A stretch of DNA of 58,489 nucleotides from assembly GCA_005808475.1 (NCBI GenBank), contig SYLY01000014.1, positions 1-58,489 on the forward strand. The letters run 5' to 3'. Origin of the DNA: Acidobacteriota bacterium (GTDB lineage: Bacteria > Acidobacteriota > Terriglobia > Bryobacterales > Bryobacteraceae). This document shows, piece after piece, positions 7,122 to 17,000 of the stretch (its first letter is position 1; the number at the start of each line of letters is the position of its first letter). The notes below the pieces were generated by a model that ran no database searches, was not told the DNA's origin, and saw nothing but the letters and a program-made list of their open reading frames with translations. Both the position numbers and the translations under genes were made by a program.

Positions 7122-10100
7122 TCAGCTCACCAGCGTCTGTGTCACCGCGACGTCGTCTTCCATTGGCGACCGTCCCAGGATGTAGTCGCCGAGTTCGAAC
7201 CGGCGGTCCGGATTGAGCACCATCACGGTGAGCGCGGCGCGCGGCTTTCCGCCGGAGAAGCCGGGGTCGAGCGCGGCGGTGGCTTCCAGCAGCAGCGCCG
7301 ATCCGATCGCGCGTGACGACTGGTCGCCGTACTTGGTCTTGACGTCGGCGTGGAACACGGCGGTCAGGGCGGCTCCCGCCTCGGCGAGCGCGGCCACCGC
7401 CGCCGTGGGATTGTCCGGCGCGGCCGCCAGCGCGGCCTGCACTTTGTCCACCGCGTCCGCCGCCCCGTTGGCCAGGCGCGACTCCATCGAGAGCAGCGCT
7501 TCCATGTGCCGCTCCGATGGCCGGTCGAGCGCGATCTTCACCCACTCGCCCAGTTCCTCCGGTTTGAAGAACCCGGCCTGGCGCCGCTTGTCTTCCGAGA
7601 TCAGGCGCTGGCGGTGGACCTCCATCGCGCGCGCCAGGCTCGCGCCGGTGGAGCGCAGTCCCGCAACCGCGGAGCGAAGATCGGGGTCGGGCCAATTCCA
7701 GAAGACGTCCGTGTCGGTGTTGAGTTTGATGCTGCGCTTGGCGTGGTCCGCTTCGATGGATGTCGATGGCGGCAGCGCCGACCACACCAACAATGGCGCG
7801 GCGGCGAATTCCTGGTTCAGATGACCGGAGTCCTGGAAATAGTAGCCGGGCAGTAGCCGCTTCACGGCCGTCTGAATGCGCCGGGACATGTCGCACTTTG
7901 CCTTCATGAGGCGTTTGGGATCGATCGGCCGCAGCCAACTTGCCAGGGCCGCCGCGGGCAGTTCCAACTCCATCGAAAGCAGGACATCGCCGAAGTCGTT
8001 CTCGCCGTTTTCGAGGATCGATTCCACGGTGCGATCCAGTTCGAGCAGGAACTTGTTGACCGGATCGGGGCCGGTGAGCTGGTCGAGCATATACTGTTCC
8101 AGGAACGGTCCCAGGCGGTTGCGCATGTCCGCCACCCGCATCTCCGCCTTGGCTTGGCGGAACTGATAAGACAGCGACTGATCCTCGATGGCCGGACTCA
8201 CCAGGCGGCCGTTCTCGACGCGGAATGCGCCCATGACCGAGAGTTCGCTGCGGAACCGGTTGCGGTCGCGCACCTCGTCGCGAGCGCGGACGTTGTAGAC
8301 CAGCACGCGGCCGCCGTTGGTCTCGGCGTCGAGTCCGGCGAGGCTTTCGTTGATGTGCTCCACCTTGGAACTGAAGAAGGGCAGGTTCACTTGCACCGTC
8401 GTCTGGCGCTTGATTCCGTGGCTGAGCGCGCCCTGATGGAGCGTCACGCCGTCCACCTCTTCCGACAAAGCGCGGTCCAGCTTCGCGTCGATGACTTCCC
8501 GCCACAGTTCGCGTGCGTCCGGCTGGGCCAAGTCGAAGGTGATGTCGAGCAGCGCGGTCTTCGTGGTGGTCTTGGAGTACGTTGCCGCCAGTTCCACGCC
8601 GAAGCGGTGATGGAGCGCCTCGCGCGCCTTGTTGTAGACCTTCTTGCGCGCTTCGATCACCGAGTGGATCGCCGCCTGCATTTCGTTGAGGTCGTCGAAC
8701 TTCAGCGTCTTGCCGAAGAAGTCGCTCAAGCGGCCGACCAGGAAGCCGTCGATGCCGTCCAGGTCCTTGGTCGCCGGATTCGGATTGGCGATGGAGTTCA
8801 GGTTGACGCGTTCGCGGATGAACTTGATCAGCCCGCCCGCCTGGCCGCCCTCCAGCGTGTCGAGGGTCTGCGCCGCCAGCGCCTGCACCTGTTGGATTTG
8901 GGGTGTCGCCACCAGCAGGCCAAACTCGCCCGCCGCGGCCAGGAACTGGCCTTCCACGGAGTCGCCGAACGTGGCCTTCTGCAGGGCGTCGGCGAACGCC
9001 TTGGCGCGCTTGTTCGGATCGGGTTGCAGAATCGCGCGGACGAAGTTCATGAGCTGGCCTTCGCCGCCGCCCGCCAGGATCGAGTAGAGGCGCTGCTGAA
9101 GTCCGCCGGGGAGTTTCACCCACTTCTGGACGATGGCGGCCAACCCGGCGCGGGTCGACTTGATGCCGGGCTGGTCGACGGCCCGCGACAGCAGATCGAG
9201 GCCGGTTCCATGCACCAGCCGGGCCACCGCTTCGGCGGGATTCCTCGAGGTGAACTCCTCGATTCTGGCGAGGTCCTTCATCACCTGCAGGCCGTGGACA
9301 CCGAAGACCGAATGGACGAAGTCGTCGACGTTGTTCGGCAGATCGGTTTGGCCGCGGATGCCTACTCCGGCGTTGAAGGCGATGTCCCAGCCGTTCTTTT
9401 TCAGCTTGAACAGGCGGAGCCGCACTTCCTTGGAATTTTCGTCGTCCGATTCGCGGCCCGCCACCAGCAGGAAGCGTCCGGCGACGTTGAAGCCGAAGCT
9501 CGCCTTGACGGCCGCGTCGATCTTGACGCCGAGTTCGCGGTTCATGCCGAGGATCGGCGTTTCGTGCATCATCTGGATGTCGTAGCCGAGCTTGGCGTTG
9601 ACGTTGAAAGCGACGGATCCCTCCACCTCGGCCATCACCCAGGTTCCGGGTTCGAGCAGCACGTCGTCCGCGTCATCCAGGATATTGCGGGGCAGACACC
9701 AGCTCATGACGGCGTCGTCCATCGCGTCCTTGGAGCCGGTGTCCGGCTTGAACCGCGAAACCAGCCCGTAGAGTTTTTCCGCCGATCCGCTGGCGCCGAA
9801 TCCGACCGATCCAATGGCGCCGATGGGGTGCTGGAAGCTACCCTTGGCCGCTGCGTTCCAGCCCCAGCGCGTGATGAAGTAGCGGGCGCCGGGCAGGGCA
9901 TCGGTGGAGAGCTTCATGGCCGGCGGGGCCTCGGGAACCAGCGCGGCCAACGCCTTGTCCGGATCGTCGTAGACGCCGCTTTCGCTGAACGTGCCGCCGG
10001 AAGGCTGGAAGCCGACCGAACCGCCCAGCGTCTTGAACAGTATCGGTTTGCCGGCCTCGGCGCGGACGCCGATTCGGCCGAGCGGAATCTGCCCCCCCTC

Positions 10101-10250
10101 GCGTTTGGGGAAGGGCTTGTTCCCGGCGATCGCCTTGAACACCTCCGCGTCGGTGGAGATGTCGCTCAGTTCGAGCGCGACGGAGCTGTTTCCGGCGATG
10201 ACTTTGGGGTTCAGCGGAAACTTGATGGTTCTCGATAGCGGTCCGGCCAT
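7122..10250 (-). CDS. Large protein of unknown function (1042 residues)
   Basis: A long single frame starting MAGPLSRTIKFPLNPKVIAG with no signal peptide or membrane segment, so probably cytoplasmic. The N-terminal 350 residues look beta-rich (SVAFNVNAKLGYD, ASFGFNVAGRF); the centre and C-terminus are largely helical with many Ala/Leu/Asp/Arg heptad-like stretches (about 400-620 and 720-990). I recognise no catalytic motif. Codon use is like its neighbours. A weak Shine-Dalgarno-like AAGGA lies 11 nt before the ATG. It is divergent from the methyltransferase (74 bp). The function is unknown. Confidence 0.75.
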   Translation of the reverse strand: MAGPLSRTIKFPLNPKVIAGNSSVALELSDISTDAEVFKAIAGNKPFPKREGGQIPLGRIGVRAEAGKPILFKTLGGSVGFQPSGGTFSESGVYDDPDKALAALVPEAPPAMKLSTDALPGARYFITRWGWNAAAKGSFQHPIGAIGSVGFGASGSAEKLYGLVSRFKPDTGSKDAMDDAVMSWCLPRNILDDADDVLLEPGTWVMAEVEGSVAFNVNAKLGYDIQMMHETPILGMNRELGVKIDAAVKASFGFNVAGRFLLVAGRESDDENSKEVRLRLFKLKKNGWDIAFNAGVGIRGQTDLPNNVDDFVHSVFGVHGLQVMKDLARIEEFTSRNPAEAVARLVHGTGLDLLSRAVDQPGIKSTRAGLAAIVQKWVKLPGGLQQRLYSILAGGGEGQLMNFVRAILQPDPNKRAKAFADALQKATFGDSVEGQFLAAAGEFGLLVATPQIQQVQALAAQTLDTLEGGQAGGLIKFIRERVNLNSIANPNPATKDLDGIDGFLVGRLSDFFGKTLKFDDLNEMQAAIHSVIEARKKVYNKAREALHHRFGVELAATYSKTTTKTALLDITFDLAQPDARELWREVIDAKLDRALSEEVDGVTLHQGALSHGIKRQTTVQVNLPFFSSKVEHINESLAGLDAETNGGRVLVYNVRARDEVRDRNRFRSELSVMGAFRVENGRLVSPAIEDQSLSYQFRQAKAEMRVADMRNRLGPFLEQYMLDQLTGPDPVNKFLLELDRTVESILENGENDFGDVLLSMELELPAAALASWLRPIDPKRLMKAKCDMSRRIQTAVKRLLPGYYFQDSGHLNQEFAAAPLLVWSALPPSTSIEADHAKRSIKLNTDTDVFWNWPDPDLRSAVAGLRSTGASLARAMEVHRQRLISEDKRRQAGFFKPEELGEWVKIALDRPSERHMEALLSMESRLANGAADAVDKVQAALAAAPDNPTAAVAALAEAGAALTAVFHADVKTKYGDQSSRAIGSALLLEATAALDPGFSGGKPRAALTVMVLNPDRRFELGDYILGRSPMEDDVAVTQTLVS

Positions 10251-10324
10251 GACATGTAGTGTCCTTCATCGGACGCTTCGTTGCAGCGCCGGCGCGAAAT
10301 CGCGTGCGAAGATGACAGAGTCCC

Positions 10325-11326
10325 GTGAAGGCCGACGTTCTCTTTCATCAGTTCAAGGGCATGTTCCGCGTAGCCCGCGCGCGCATGGGCGCGCTTCGGC
10401 CGGGTTCGGCCGCGTACGACCGGCAACTGGCGATGGAGCTGAAACACTATCGCAAGGTTTTCGGAACGGGCGAGGGCGGCAAGTTGATGGAGCCCGCGCC
10501 ATCGGCGTGGGACGAGACGCTGACCCGCACCGCGGAACGAATCGCCGCCAAGAGCGGCCGCGACATGGATGCGCACGTGTTGGCGCTATTGCGCGAAAAG
10601 CCGGGCGGGCGGATGCTGTCGCTCGGCTGCGGCGCGGGCGGCGTGGAACTGTACTACGCGCGCGAATCGCCAGGCGCGGAGATCGTGGGCATCGATATCA
10701 ATCCGGAGATCCTCGAACTGGGGCGCAAGCAGGCGGCCAAGGAGGACCTGGCGGTCCGGTTCGAGCGCGCCGACCTGAACACGGACGCGCTCCCCGAAGC
10801 GGCGTTCGACCTGGTGTTCTGCCATGCATCGCTCCATCACCTGTTGAACCTGGAACGCGTGATGGCGCAGATACGGCGCACGCTGCGGCCGGGTGGGCGC
10901 GTGATCGCCATCGACGTGATGGCTCGCAACGGCTACCGGCTGTGGCCGGAGACCAAGCGCATCGCCAACGATCTGTTCCGAGGTCTGCCTGCCCAGTTCC
11001 GGCTGAACCACACCGGATATCGCGACGCGCGGCTCGACTCGGCCGTCTGGGCGCCGGACACGCGCGCGGAGGGAATGGAGTGTCTGCGGTCGGAGGAAAT
11101 CCCCGGCTTGCTGCGCGCCTCGTTCCAAGAGGAGGTGTTCGTGGGCAGCCACGCCTTCGCGCGCCGCTTCTTCGACACCATGTACGGTCCCAACTACGAT
11201 CTGAACCGCCCGCTGGACCGCGCGCTGTTCGAATGGCTCTGGCTGCTGGACTGCCACTATCTGGACACCGGCGCGCTGAAGCCTGAAACGTTTTTCGGGA
11301 TCTACGTCAACACGGCAGGAACGTGA
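10325..11326 (+). CDS. Class I SAM-dependent methyltransferase
   Basis: 333 residues starting at a GTG. Motif I is LSLGCGAGG (98-106), followed by an acidic strand end (GIDINPEIL), then DLVFCHASLHHL and RRTLRPGGRV, all standard for Rossmann-fold SAM methyltransferases of the Methyltransf_11/25 type. The acceptor is unknown. An N-terminal extension of about 90 helical residues precedes the domain. The 3' end overlaps the convergent transporter gene by 20 bp. Confidence 0.87.
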   Translation: MKADVLFHQFKGMFRVARARMGALRPGSAAYDRQLAMELKHYRKVFGTGEGGKLMEPAPSAWDETLTRTAERIAAKSGRDMDAHVLALLREKPGGRMLSLGCGAGGVELYYARESPGAEIVGIDINPEILELGRKQAAKEDLAVRFERADLNTDALPEAAFDLVFCHASLHHLLNLERVMAQIRRTLRPGGRVIAIDVMARNGYRLWPETKRIANDLFRGLPAQFRLNHTGYRDARLDSAVWAPDTRAEGMECLRSEEIPGLLRASFQEEVFVGSHAFARRFFDTMYGPNYDLNRPLDRALFEWLWLLDCHYLDTGALKPETFFGIYVNTAGT

Positions 11327-12650
11327 AGATGGCGACTCCCAACACGAACCACACCGCGGCGAATATCAGACCGTAGCCGAAGAATTCGCGGAAGTTGACG
11401 CGCGCGATTCCACCCACCACCACGTACCAGAACGGCGACGTGAGATTGCCCATGTGATCGCCGACGCCGAGCGCCAGCATGCCGCGCTCCACGGTGACGC
11501 CCACGGCGATCGCGGCTTTCGATGTCACGTATCCTTGGATCGCCCACTGGCCGCCGCTCGAGGGGACGAAGATGGACACTACGGTTCCGGTCAACGCGGC
11601 CAGCAGCGGGAACGTGTAGGGGGTGGATACCGAGGCCACCGCGCGCGCCAGGAACTCGCCCACGGACGTGTTCTGGATCAGCCCGGCCACGCCGGCGTAC
11701 AAATGATACAGCACGATCACCGGCCATGCCGCCGTGACTGCCTTGCGCAGCGCCTGGGTGAAGCGGTGAACGTTGCCATGCAGCAACAGGCACAGGAACA
11801 GCAGCGTGGTGTTCAGCGCGTTGATGTCGAGGCCCAGGCCCTTGGTGAAGAAATGCGTGAAAATCCAGGATCCGAGCAGCGCGCACAGCGACAGCGTGAC
11901 GAATGCGTTCCGTTCGATCCGTTCGCTCCAGTTGGTGGGTCCGGCGCCCGGCGGGTCCGGTTCCACGGCTTTCTCCGAGTCGGGGAATTCCGAGAGGCGC
12001 CGGCCTTGCTTCGGCATCAGCGCGATCCCCATCGCCATCAGCACCAGGGGGAAGATCACCGAGATCGCGATGGCCGCGGGCGACCAGATGGAGCGCGACA
12101 GCGGGATCACGCCGGTGAGCTTTTCCAGGAAGTGGCCGGGCGAGGCCATCAACAAGGGTCCGCTGGCCGAGAGCCCGTATTGCCAGCACGCGTTCGCCGC
12201 CCACAGCAGCGCCAGCAGGAACATGAAGTCGATATCGATGCCTTTTCGCTCGGCTTCCCGCGCGAAGTGGATCGCCACCAACGGGCCCAGCGTCATGCCG
12301 AGCCCCCAGTACAAATACGACAGCACGGCGGTGACGGCCACCGAAAGCATCACCACCTGCGCGCGCGTGCGCGGCACGCGGGACACGGCTTCGATGCCGC
12401 GGCGGAAGAACGGCGTGGCGCCGAGAACCGAGCTGAGCACGATGATCAGCGTCATCTGCATGGTGAAGGGCAGCAGAAGCCAGAGGCCTTTGTAGTAGGC
12501 GTCGGCGGCTTTCGAGAGCGGATCTCCGAGGGCGAGCGCGAGTCCGGCCAGGAACAGAACGAGCACGACGGAGGTGGTGATCGCGTCCGGCACGATCTGG
12601 CCCATCACGCGGGCGAAGCGGTCGAGGCGGTCGCGCATTCGCTGCATCAT
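11307..12650 (-). CDS. atoE: Short-chain fatty acid transporter, AtoE family
   Basis: 447 residues, close to E. coli AtoE (about 440). About 10-12 hydrophobic segments are seen, with family-like stretches (SYLYWGLGMTLGPLVAIHFAR, FVPSSGGQWAIQG, LGVGDHMGNLTSPFWYVVV). It probably imports short-chain fatty acids such as butyrate or acetoacetate across the inner membrane. The double ATG at 12650/12647 is the likely start, since the sequence further upstream in frame is antisense to the DUF4159 gene. No ato catabolic genes are adjacent. It is divergent from the DUF4159 gene (37 bp). Confidence 0.85.
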   Translation of the reverse strand: MMQRMRDRLDRFARVMGQIVPDAITTSVVLVLFLAGLALALGDPLSKAADAYYKGLWLLLPFTMQMTLIIVLSSVLGATPFFRRGIEAVSRVPRTRAQVVMLSVAVTAVLSYLYWGLGMTLGPLVAIHFAREAERKGIDIDFMFLLALLWAANACWQYGLSASGPLLMASPGHFLEKLTGVIPLSRSIWSPAAIAISVIFPLVLMAMGIALMPKQGRRLSEFPDSEKAVEPDPPGAGPTNWSERIERNAFVTLSLCALLGSWIFTHFFTKGLGLDINALNTTLLFLCLLLHGNVHRFTQALRKAVTAAWPVIVLYHLYAGVAGLIQNTSVGEFLARAVASVSTPYTFPLLAALTGTVVSIFVPSSGGQWAIQGYVTSKAAIAVGVTVERGMLALGVGDHMGNLTSPFWYVVVGGIARVNFREFFGYGLIFAAVWFVLGVAIFTFLPC

Positions 12651-12675
12651 ATCGCGGCGGTCCCGCGCGGCGCCC

Positions 12676-12681
12676 GATAAT
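12676..12681 (+). promoter_or_regulatory. -10 element, probable leaderless start at 12688
   Basis: GATAAT lies at -12 to -7 relative to the ATG at 12688, with no Shine-Dalgarno between. The spacing matches that at 6346 and 13507. Confidence 0.45.
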
Positions 12682-12687
12682 CGGCGT

Positions 12688-13482
12688 ATGCCGCTTCGCT
12701 CGACGTTGGCGCGATTCGCGCTGGCGGCTTGCCTGTTGGCGCCGTCCGCCACGCCGCAGCGCGGATTCGGAGGTCCACGCGTGTTGCCTGAGCGAGGGCC
12801 GGTGATGCGCCCTTCGCACGAGTTCCACTTCTTGCGCATGGAGTACTCCGATCATCCGTCGATGCGAAGCTGGCTCCGGCCCGGATGGTGGATGCAGGAC
12901 TGGCCGGAAGCGGAGGCGCACTTCGCGCAGGGCATCCAGCGGCTGACGCGAATCCACACGGGCGAGGGCCGTCACGCGGGGCTGCTCGACGACGGCATCT
13001 TCGACTACCCGTGGATCTACGCGACTCAAGTGGGCTGGTGGGATCTCAGCGACGCCGAGACCAAGCGGATGCGCGAGTACCTGCTGCGCGGCGGGTTCCT
13101 GGTGGTGGACGACTTCTTCGGCGAGGATTGGGACGCGTTCCGGGGCACCATGCGGCGCGTGCTGCCCGAGCAACCGATCCTCGACGTGGACAACGGCCAT
13201 CCGATGATGCGGGTGCTCTACAAAATCACCGAGCGGACACAGATCCCCGGGCTGCGCCATCTGCGGCGGGCGCCTGGAGGATCGGTGGTGGTGCGCATGC
13301 CGGGCGAGCCGTATTGGCGGGCGCTCCACGACAACTCCGGCCGCATGGTGGTGGCCATCAACTACAACATGGACATCGGCGATGCGTGGGAACACGCCGA
13401 CATGCCAGAGTATCCCGAGGAGATGACGGGGCTCGCCTACCGGTTCGGGATCAACTACATCCTGTACTCGATGACGCATTGA
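12688..13482 (+). CDS. Exported DUF4159 domain protein
   Basis: 264 residues with an N-terminal signal sequence (LARFALAACLLAPSA). The body matches the DUF4159 pattern: FHFLRMEYSD near the start, then DDGIFDYPWIYATQ, LRGGFLVVDDFFG and, near the end, YRFGINYILYSMTH. DUF4159 proteins are periplasmic, often near MoxR/BatA-type genes, with no proven activity and a fold like class I glutamine amidotransferases. None of the usual partner genes is here. Confidence 0.85.
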   Translation: MPLRSTLARFALAACLLAPSATPQRGFGGPRVLPERGPVMRPSHEFHFLRMEYSDHPSMRSWLRPGWWMQDWPEAEAHFAQGIQRLTRIHTGEGRHAGLLDDGIFDYPWIYATQVGWWDLSDAETKRMREYLLRGGFLVVDDFFGEDWDAFRGTMRRVLPEQPILDVDNGHPMMRVLYKITERTQIPGLRHLRRAPGGSVVVRMPGEPYWRALHDNSGRMVVAINYNMDIGDAWEHADMPEYPEEMTGLAYRFGINYILYSMTH

Positions 13483-13494
13483 GCCGGGTGGCGG

Positions 13495-13500
13495 TACAAT
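13495..13500 (+). promoter_or_regulatory. -10 element, probable leaderless start at 13507
   Basis: TACAAT lies at -12 to -7 relative to the ATG at 13507, with no Shine-Dalgarno in the 6 nt between. Confidence 0.45.
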
Positions 13501-13506
13501 ATTGCC

Positions 13507-14004
13507 ATGCCTGCACAGGCGGCGCTCTCCGAAGCCGAATACCTTCGCACGAGCTTTCCCGGGGTGGACCGGGAGTATCGCGACGGCGAAGTTGTGGAGA
13601 GAAGCGTGCCGAACAAATCGCACGGCAAGACGGTTTACGCGATCAGTGGCTTGTTTTTCAGCCTGCGCCCGTTGCGGCGGGTATTCGGGCTGACCGAAAC
13701 CCGGGTCCGGATTCGGGCGGGACGATACCTCGTGCCGGACTTTGCCGTTTACCGCGAAGAGCCGGCCGGTGAAGTCCCCGAGACTCCGCCACTGATCGTG
13801 GCGGAAGTGCTCTCTCCCAGCGACAGCCTCCACGACGTGCGGCGCAAGCTGGCGGAGTACCGCGAGTGGGGCGTTCCTCATGTCTGGCTGGTGGAGCCGG
13901 ACGCGCGCGTTCTCCAGGTGTACGATGGCGTGTTGCGCGAAGTCGACTCGTATCATGTGCCCGAACTGGGGCTGACGATCCGCGGCGGCGATCTCTTCGG
14001 ATAA
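13507..14004 (+). CDS. Uma2-family (DUF820) putative endonuclease
   Basis: 165 residues. The PD-(D/E)XK-like core is visible: PDFAVY, then LIVAEVLSPSD and RRKLAEYREWGVPHVWLVEP. Members are widespread in Acidobacteriota and cyanobacteria; nuclease activity is predicted from fold and not shown for most. It is a stand-alone gene ending 3 bp before the convergent TonB receptor gene. Confidence 0.85.
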   Translation: MPAQAALSEAEYLRTSFPGVDREYRDGEVVERSVPNKSHGKTVYAISGLFFSLRPLRRVFGLTETRVRIRAGRYLVPDFAVYREEPAGEVPETPPLIVAEVLSPSDSLHDVRRKLAEYREWGVPHVWLVEPDARVLQVYDGVLREVDSYHVPELGLTIRGGDLFG

Positions 14005-14007
14005 CCT

Positions 14008-17000
14008 TCAGAATTCGAGCCGCAGCAGAATCTGCGCCTGTCGCGCGGTTTCCTGAAACGGCAGCAGGGAAGGGAAGAACGAGGGGCTGCCCTGGCGTCC
14101 GTAGGTCGCGACACCGAAGCCGCTCGCGCCGAACCGGTTTTCCGGACGTCCGAGATTGGCGTGATTCAGCGCGTTGAACCAGTCCCAGCGAATGGTGACG
14201 CGGCCCGCTTCTCCCAGCGGCGCGACCGGGAACGTTTTGGCGAGCGAGAGATCCAGGCTGTAGAGTCCCGGCGCGCGGAAGGCGTTGCGGCCGGTGTTGC
14301 CTTGCTGGCCTCCGGCGGGAACGCGAAACGCCGCCGCTTCCAGTAGGCGGCGTCCACCGGAAACGGGGACGTTCACCAGCGGATCGGAGATTGCAGTGAC
14401 GCGCGTATTGTAGATCGCCCCTTGGCCCGCCGGCGGAATTCTGCCCGCGGCCAATACCGAGTAGGGAAAGCCCGTTCGCAGCGCCGCGGTGTGGGCCAGC
14501 TTCCATCCGCCCGCCGCCGCCCGCATCCATCGCGGACCCGCGGGCCCCGGCAGATCCCAGAGAGAGTACGTCACGAAGTTGTGGCGTTGATCGAAATCGG
14601 AACCAGCGCGATCGAGGCCCGGATCGAACTGGCGCGAGAAGGCCGCGCTCGGACGAACGGCTCCGCTTCCCGCGGTGGCCCGCGTGAACGCGAGGTCGAA
14701 CGTGTCCGCGTCGAGCGGCTCGCTCTGGTTGTCGATCGCGTGCGACCACGTATACGCGGCGTGCAACTGCTTGCCGCGGCCACGCCATCGCAGCGTGGCG
14801 GAGAGCGCATGATACGAGCCCGACGCCTGGTTGGCCACATACGAAATCTCCGGCAGCGCGGGGTTGAATCGCCCCGTGAAGTTGCCGGCGCCCAGCCGCA
14901 CGCTGAAGTCGCGGTTCACGATGTCGGAAGAGACCAGGCCCCGGGACAGCGAGCCCGAGGCGTTGACTTCGAGCACCGCGGTTTCGGTCAGTTCGGCGCG
15001 GGTTCCGAACAGGTAGGAGTGGCTCGCGCCCGCCGTGAGCCGCGGATCGGGCAGGATCATCCGCGGGAACCCGCCGTCCACGGACTGGCCCGCGAAGTTC
15101 GTCAGCACACGCGGAGGAGGCGCCAGGTAGTCGACGCGCTGTCCGAAGTCGACTCCGAAGCGCCCGAGGGTCAGGTCGTTGTTTGCGGCGTTTCTCCAAA
15201 GGTTGTCGAAAGGGCGGTCGTGGAAGGTCCCGAACGCGCCGCGGACCAGGATGCGGCCGGTTCCGTAGGTGGCGCCGATGCGTGCGGCCGCGCGCGTGCC
15301 GCCGTCGAAGAGCGGTCCGGTTGCTGCCCAGTCGATCTTGGCGGCGGCGAGGGTCTGCGCGTTTACCTCGGCGCCGCCCGGTCTGGGAATCGCATCGGCG
15401 GCGCCGCCTGTGTTCCGCGGTCCGCCGAACGATTCCAGGCGCAGACCCGCGGTGATCGACGCGCGGCGTCCGATGCGGATGGTGTCCTGGGCGAAACCGT
15501 GCGCCTGGCGATACGAATACCGCCGCTCTGGCGCGGTCGCGTGGCGTAGCGTGGGAAGCGGCTGCCGCGCCACCGAGACCCAATAGAACGACGGCGCGTC
15601 GGCCACGAAATCGAGGTACGAGTCGAACGTCACCAGTCCATCCCGGCCGAACCCGAGCGCGCCGCTCAGATCGCGCGAGAGCAGCCCCACTCCGGCCTTC
15701 GCCGCGTGGCGGCCCCGTAGCAGCGACGCATTGCCGGCGAGTTCGAATGTGCGATTGCGATGGCGGTAGCCATAGGAAGATGGCGACCCGGGCAGCGTCA
15801 CGCCGTCGAGCGAGGCGATGGAAGGGATCTCCGGCCTGGCCCGGTCCCAGCCGAGCGAGTCGCGGCTCCAGCCTCCGCGTGTTTCCGACACCAAGCCAGA
15901 GGAATGATTGAACTGATGCCAGATCGCGATTCCGTGCTGGCGTTGCTCGAGTCCACTGACGAAGTCGGGATAGGGCGACCAGATGAAGTCCGGCCGTTCG
16001 GATCGTTGGACGATGAAACGTCCACCCAACCGTTGGCGTCCGCCGCCGGGCAGCCAGTCGGCGCGTTGGACGCCGAGCAGGCGATTCTGCGTCTGTGGCG
16101 GTGTGACGTGGATGTCCACCGTGGCGGTTCGGGCGGTGGGCGCGGGTCCGGGGAAGTCGCGCATCAGGCGGCGGGCGAGCGGTCCGCCCAGGGGGAACAG
16201 GCGGTCGAAGCCGGCCGAGGGCAGGGTGAACGTAGCGGGCCGTGGCGAGAATCCGCGGCTTCCGGTGCGCTCCCAGGCGGCCGAAACGAACACCCGATCG
16301 CGCCGCAAGGGACCGCCGCTTTGGAAGCCGGGCTGCGTTTCGCGCAGCGGCGGTTTCGGCAGTCCGGAGGCGTTGAGTTGGAAATCGTTGGCGTTCAAAG
16401 CCGCCGCGCGGAGGTTGTGATAGAGCAGCCCGTGCCACGCCGATCCGCCCGATTTGGTCACAGCGTTGGCCACATAACCCGACGCGCGCCCGTACTCGGC
16501 GGAGAAGTTGTTGGTGGAAACGCGGTACTCCTGCATCGCCTCGGGCGCGACCACGCCGAGTGGGCCGCTGTTCAGGTAGTCGTTGTTCTCGAGGCCATCC
16601 AGCAGGAAGTTGGACGCGGTGGGACGTTGCCCGTTCGCGCTCAGGCCGAGTCCGCGCGCCGATCCGGTGTCGGAGGCGACGCCGGGTTGCGTGGCGAGCA
16701 TCGTGTAGAGATCGCGGCCGCCGAACGGCAGTCCGGCGACGTGCGCGGGCTCGATCGCTTCGGAAAGGCTCGTGTCCATGGAGCCGCGGGAGGGGCGCGC
16801 CGGTTCGATGGCCGCGGTGCGGCTGGTGTCGAGATCGGGGCCGAAGAAGGTCACGATGGCCCGGCTGCCCGGCAACGTTCGTCCCCGGAACTCGCCGCCG
16901 TCGAACACTTCGGCGAGCGGCCTCAGCGAGAAGTCGATGTCGACGCGCGAGCCCACGGCGAGGTCGAGTTCCTGGATCTCCTTGGGTTGGTGGACCGGGC

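Noticed and set aside
6262-9123. 953-residue minus-strand open frame
   Set aside because: It runs across the gap, the PhyH gene (antisense) and the 7122-10250 gene in another frame, and its Arg/Gly/Pro-rich translation is typical of a GC-rich shadow.
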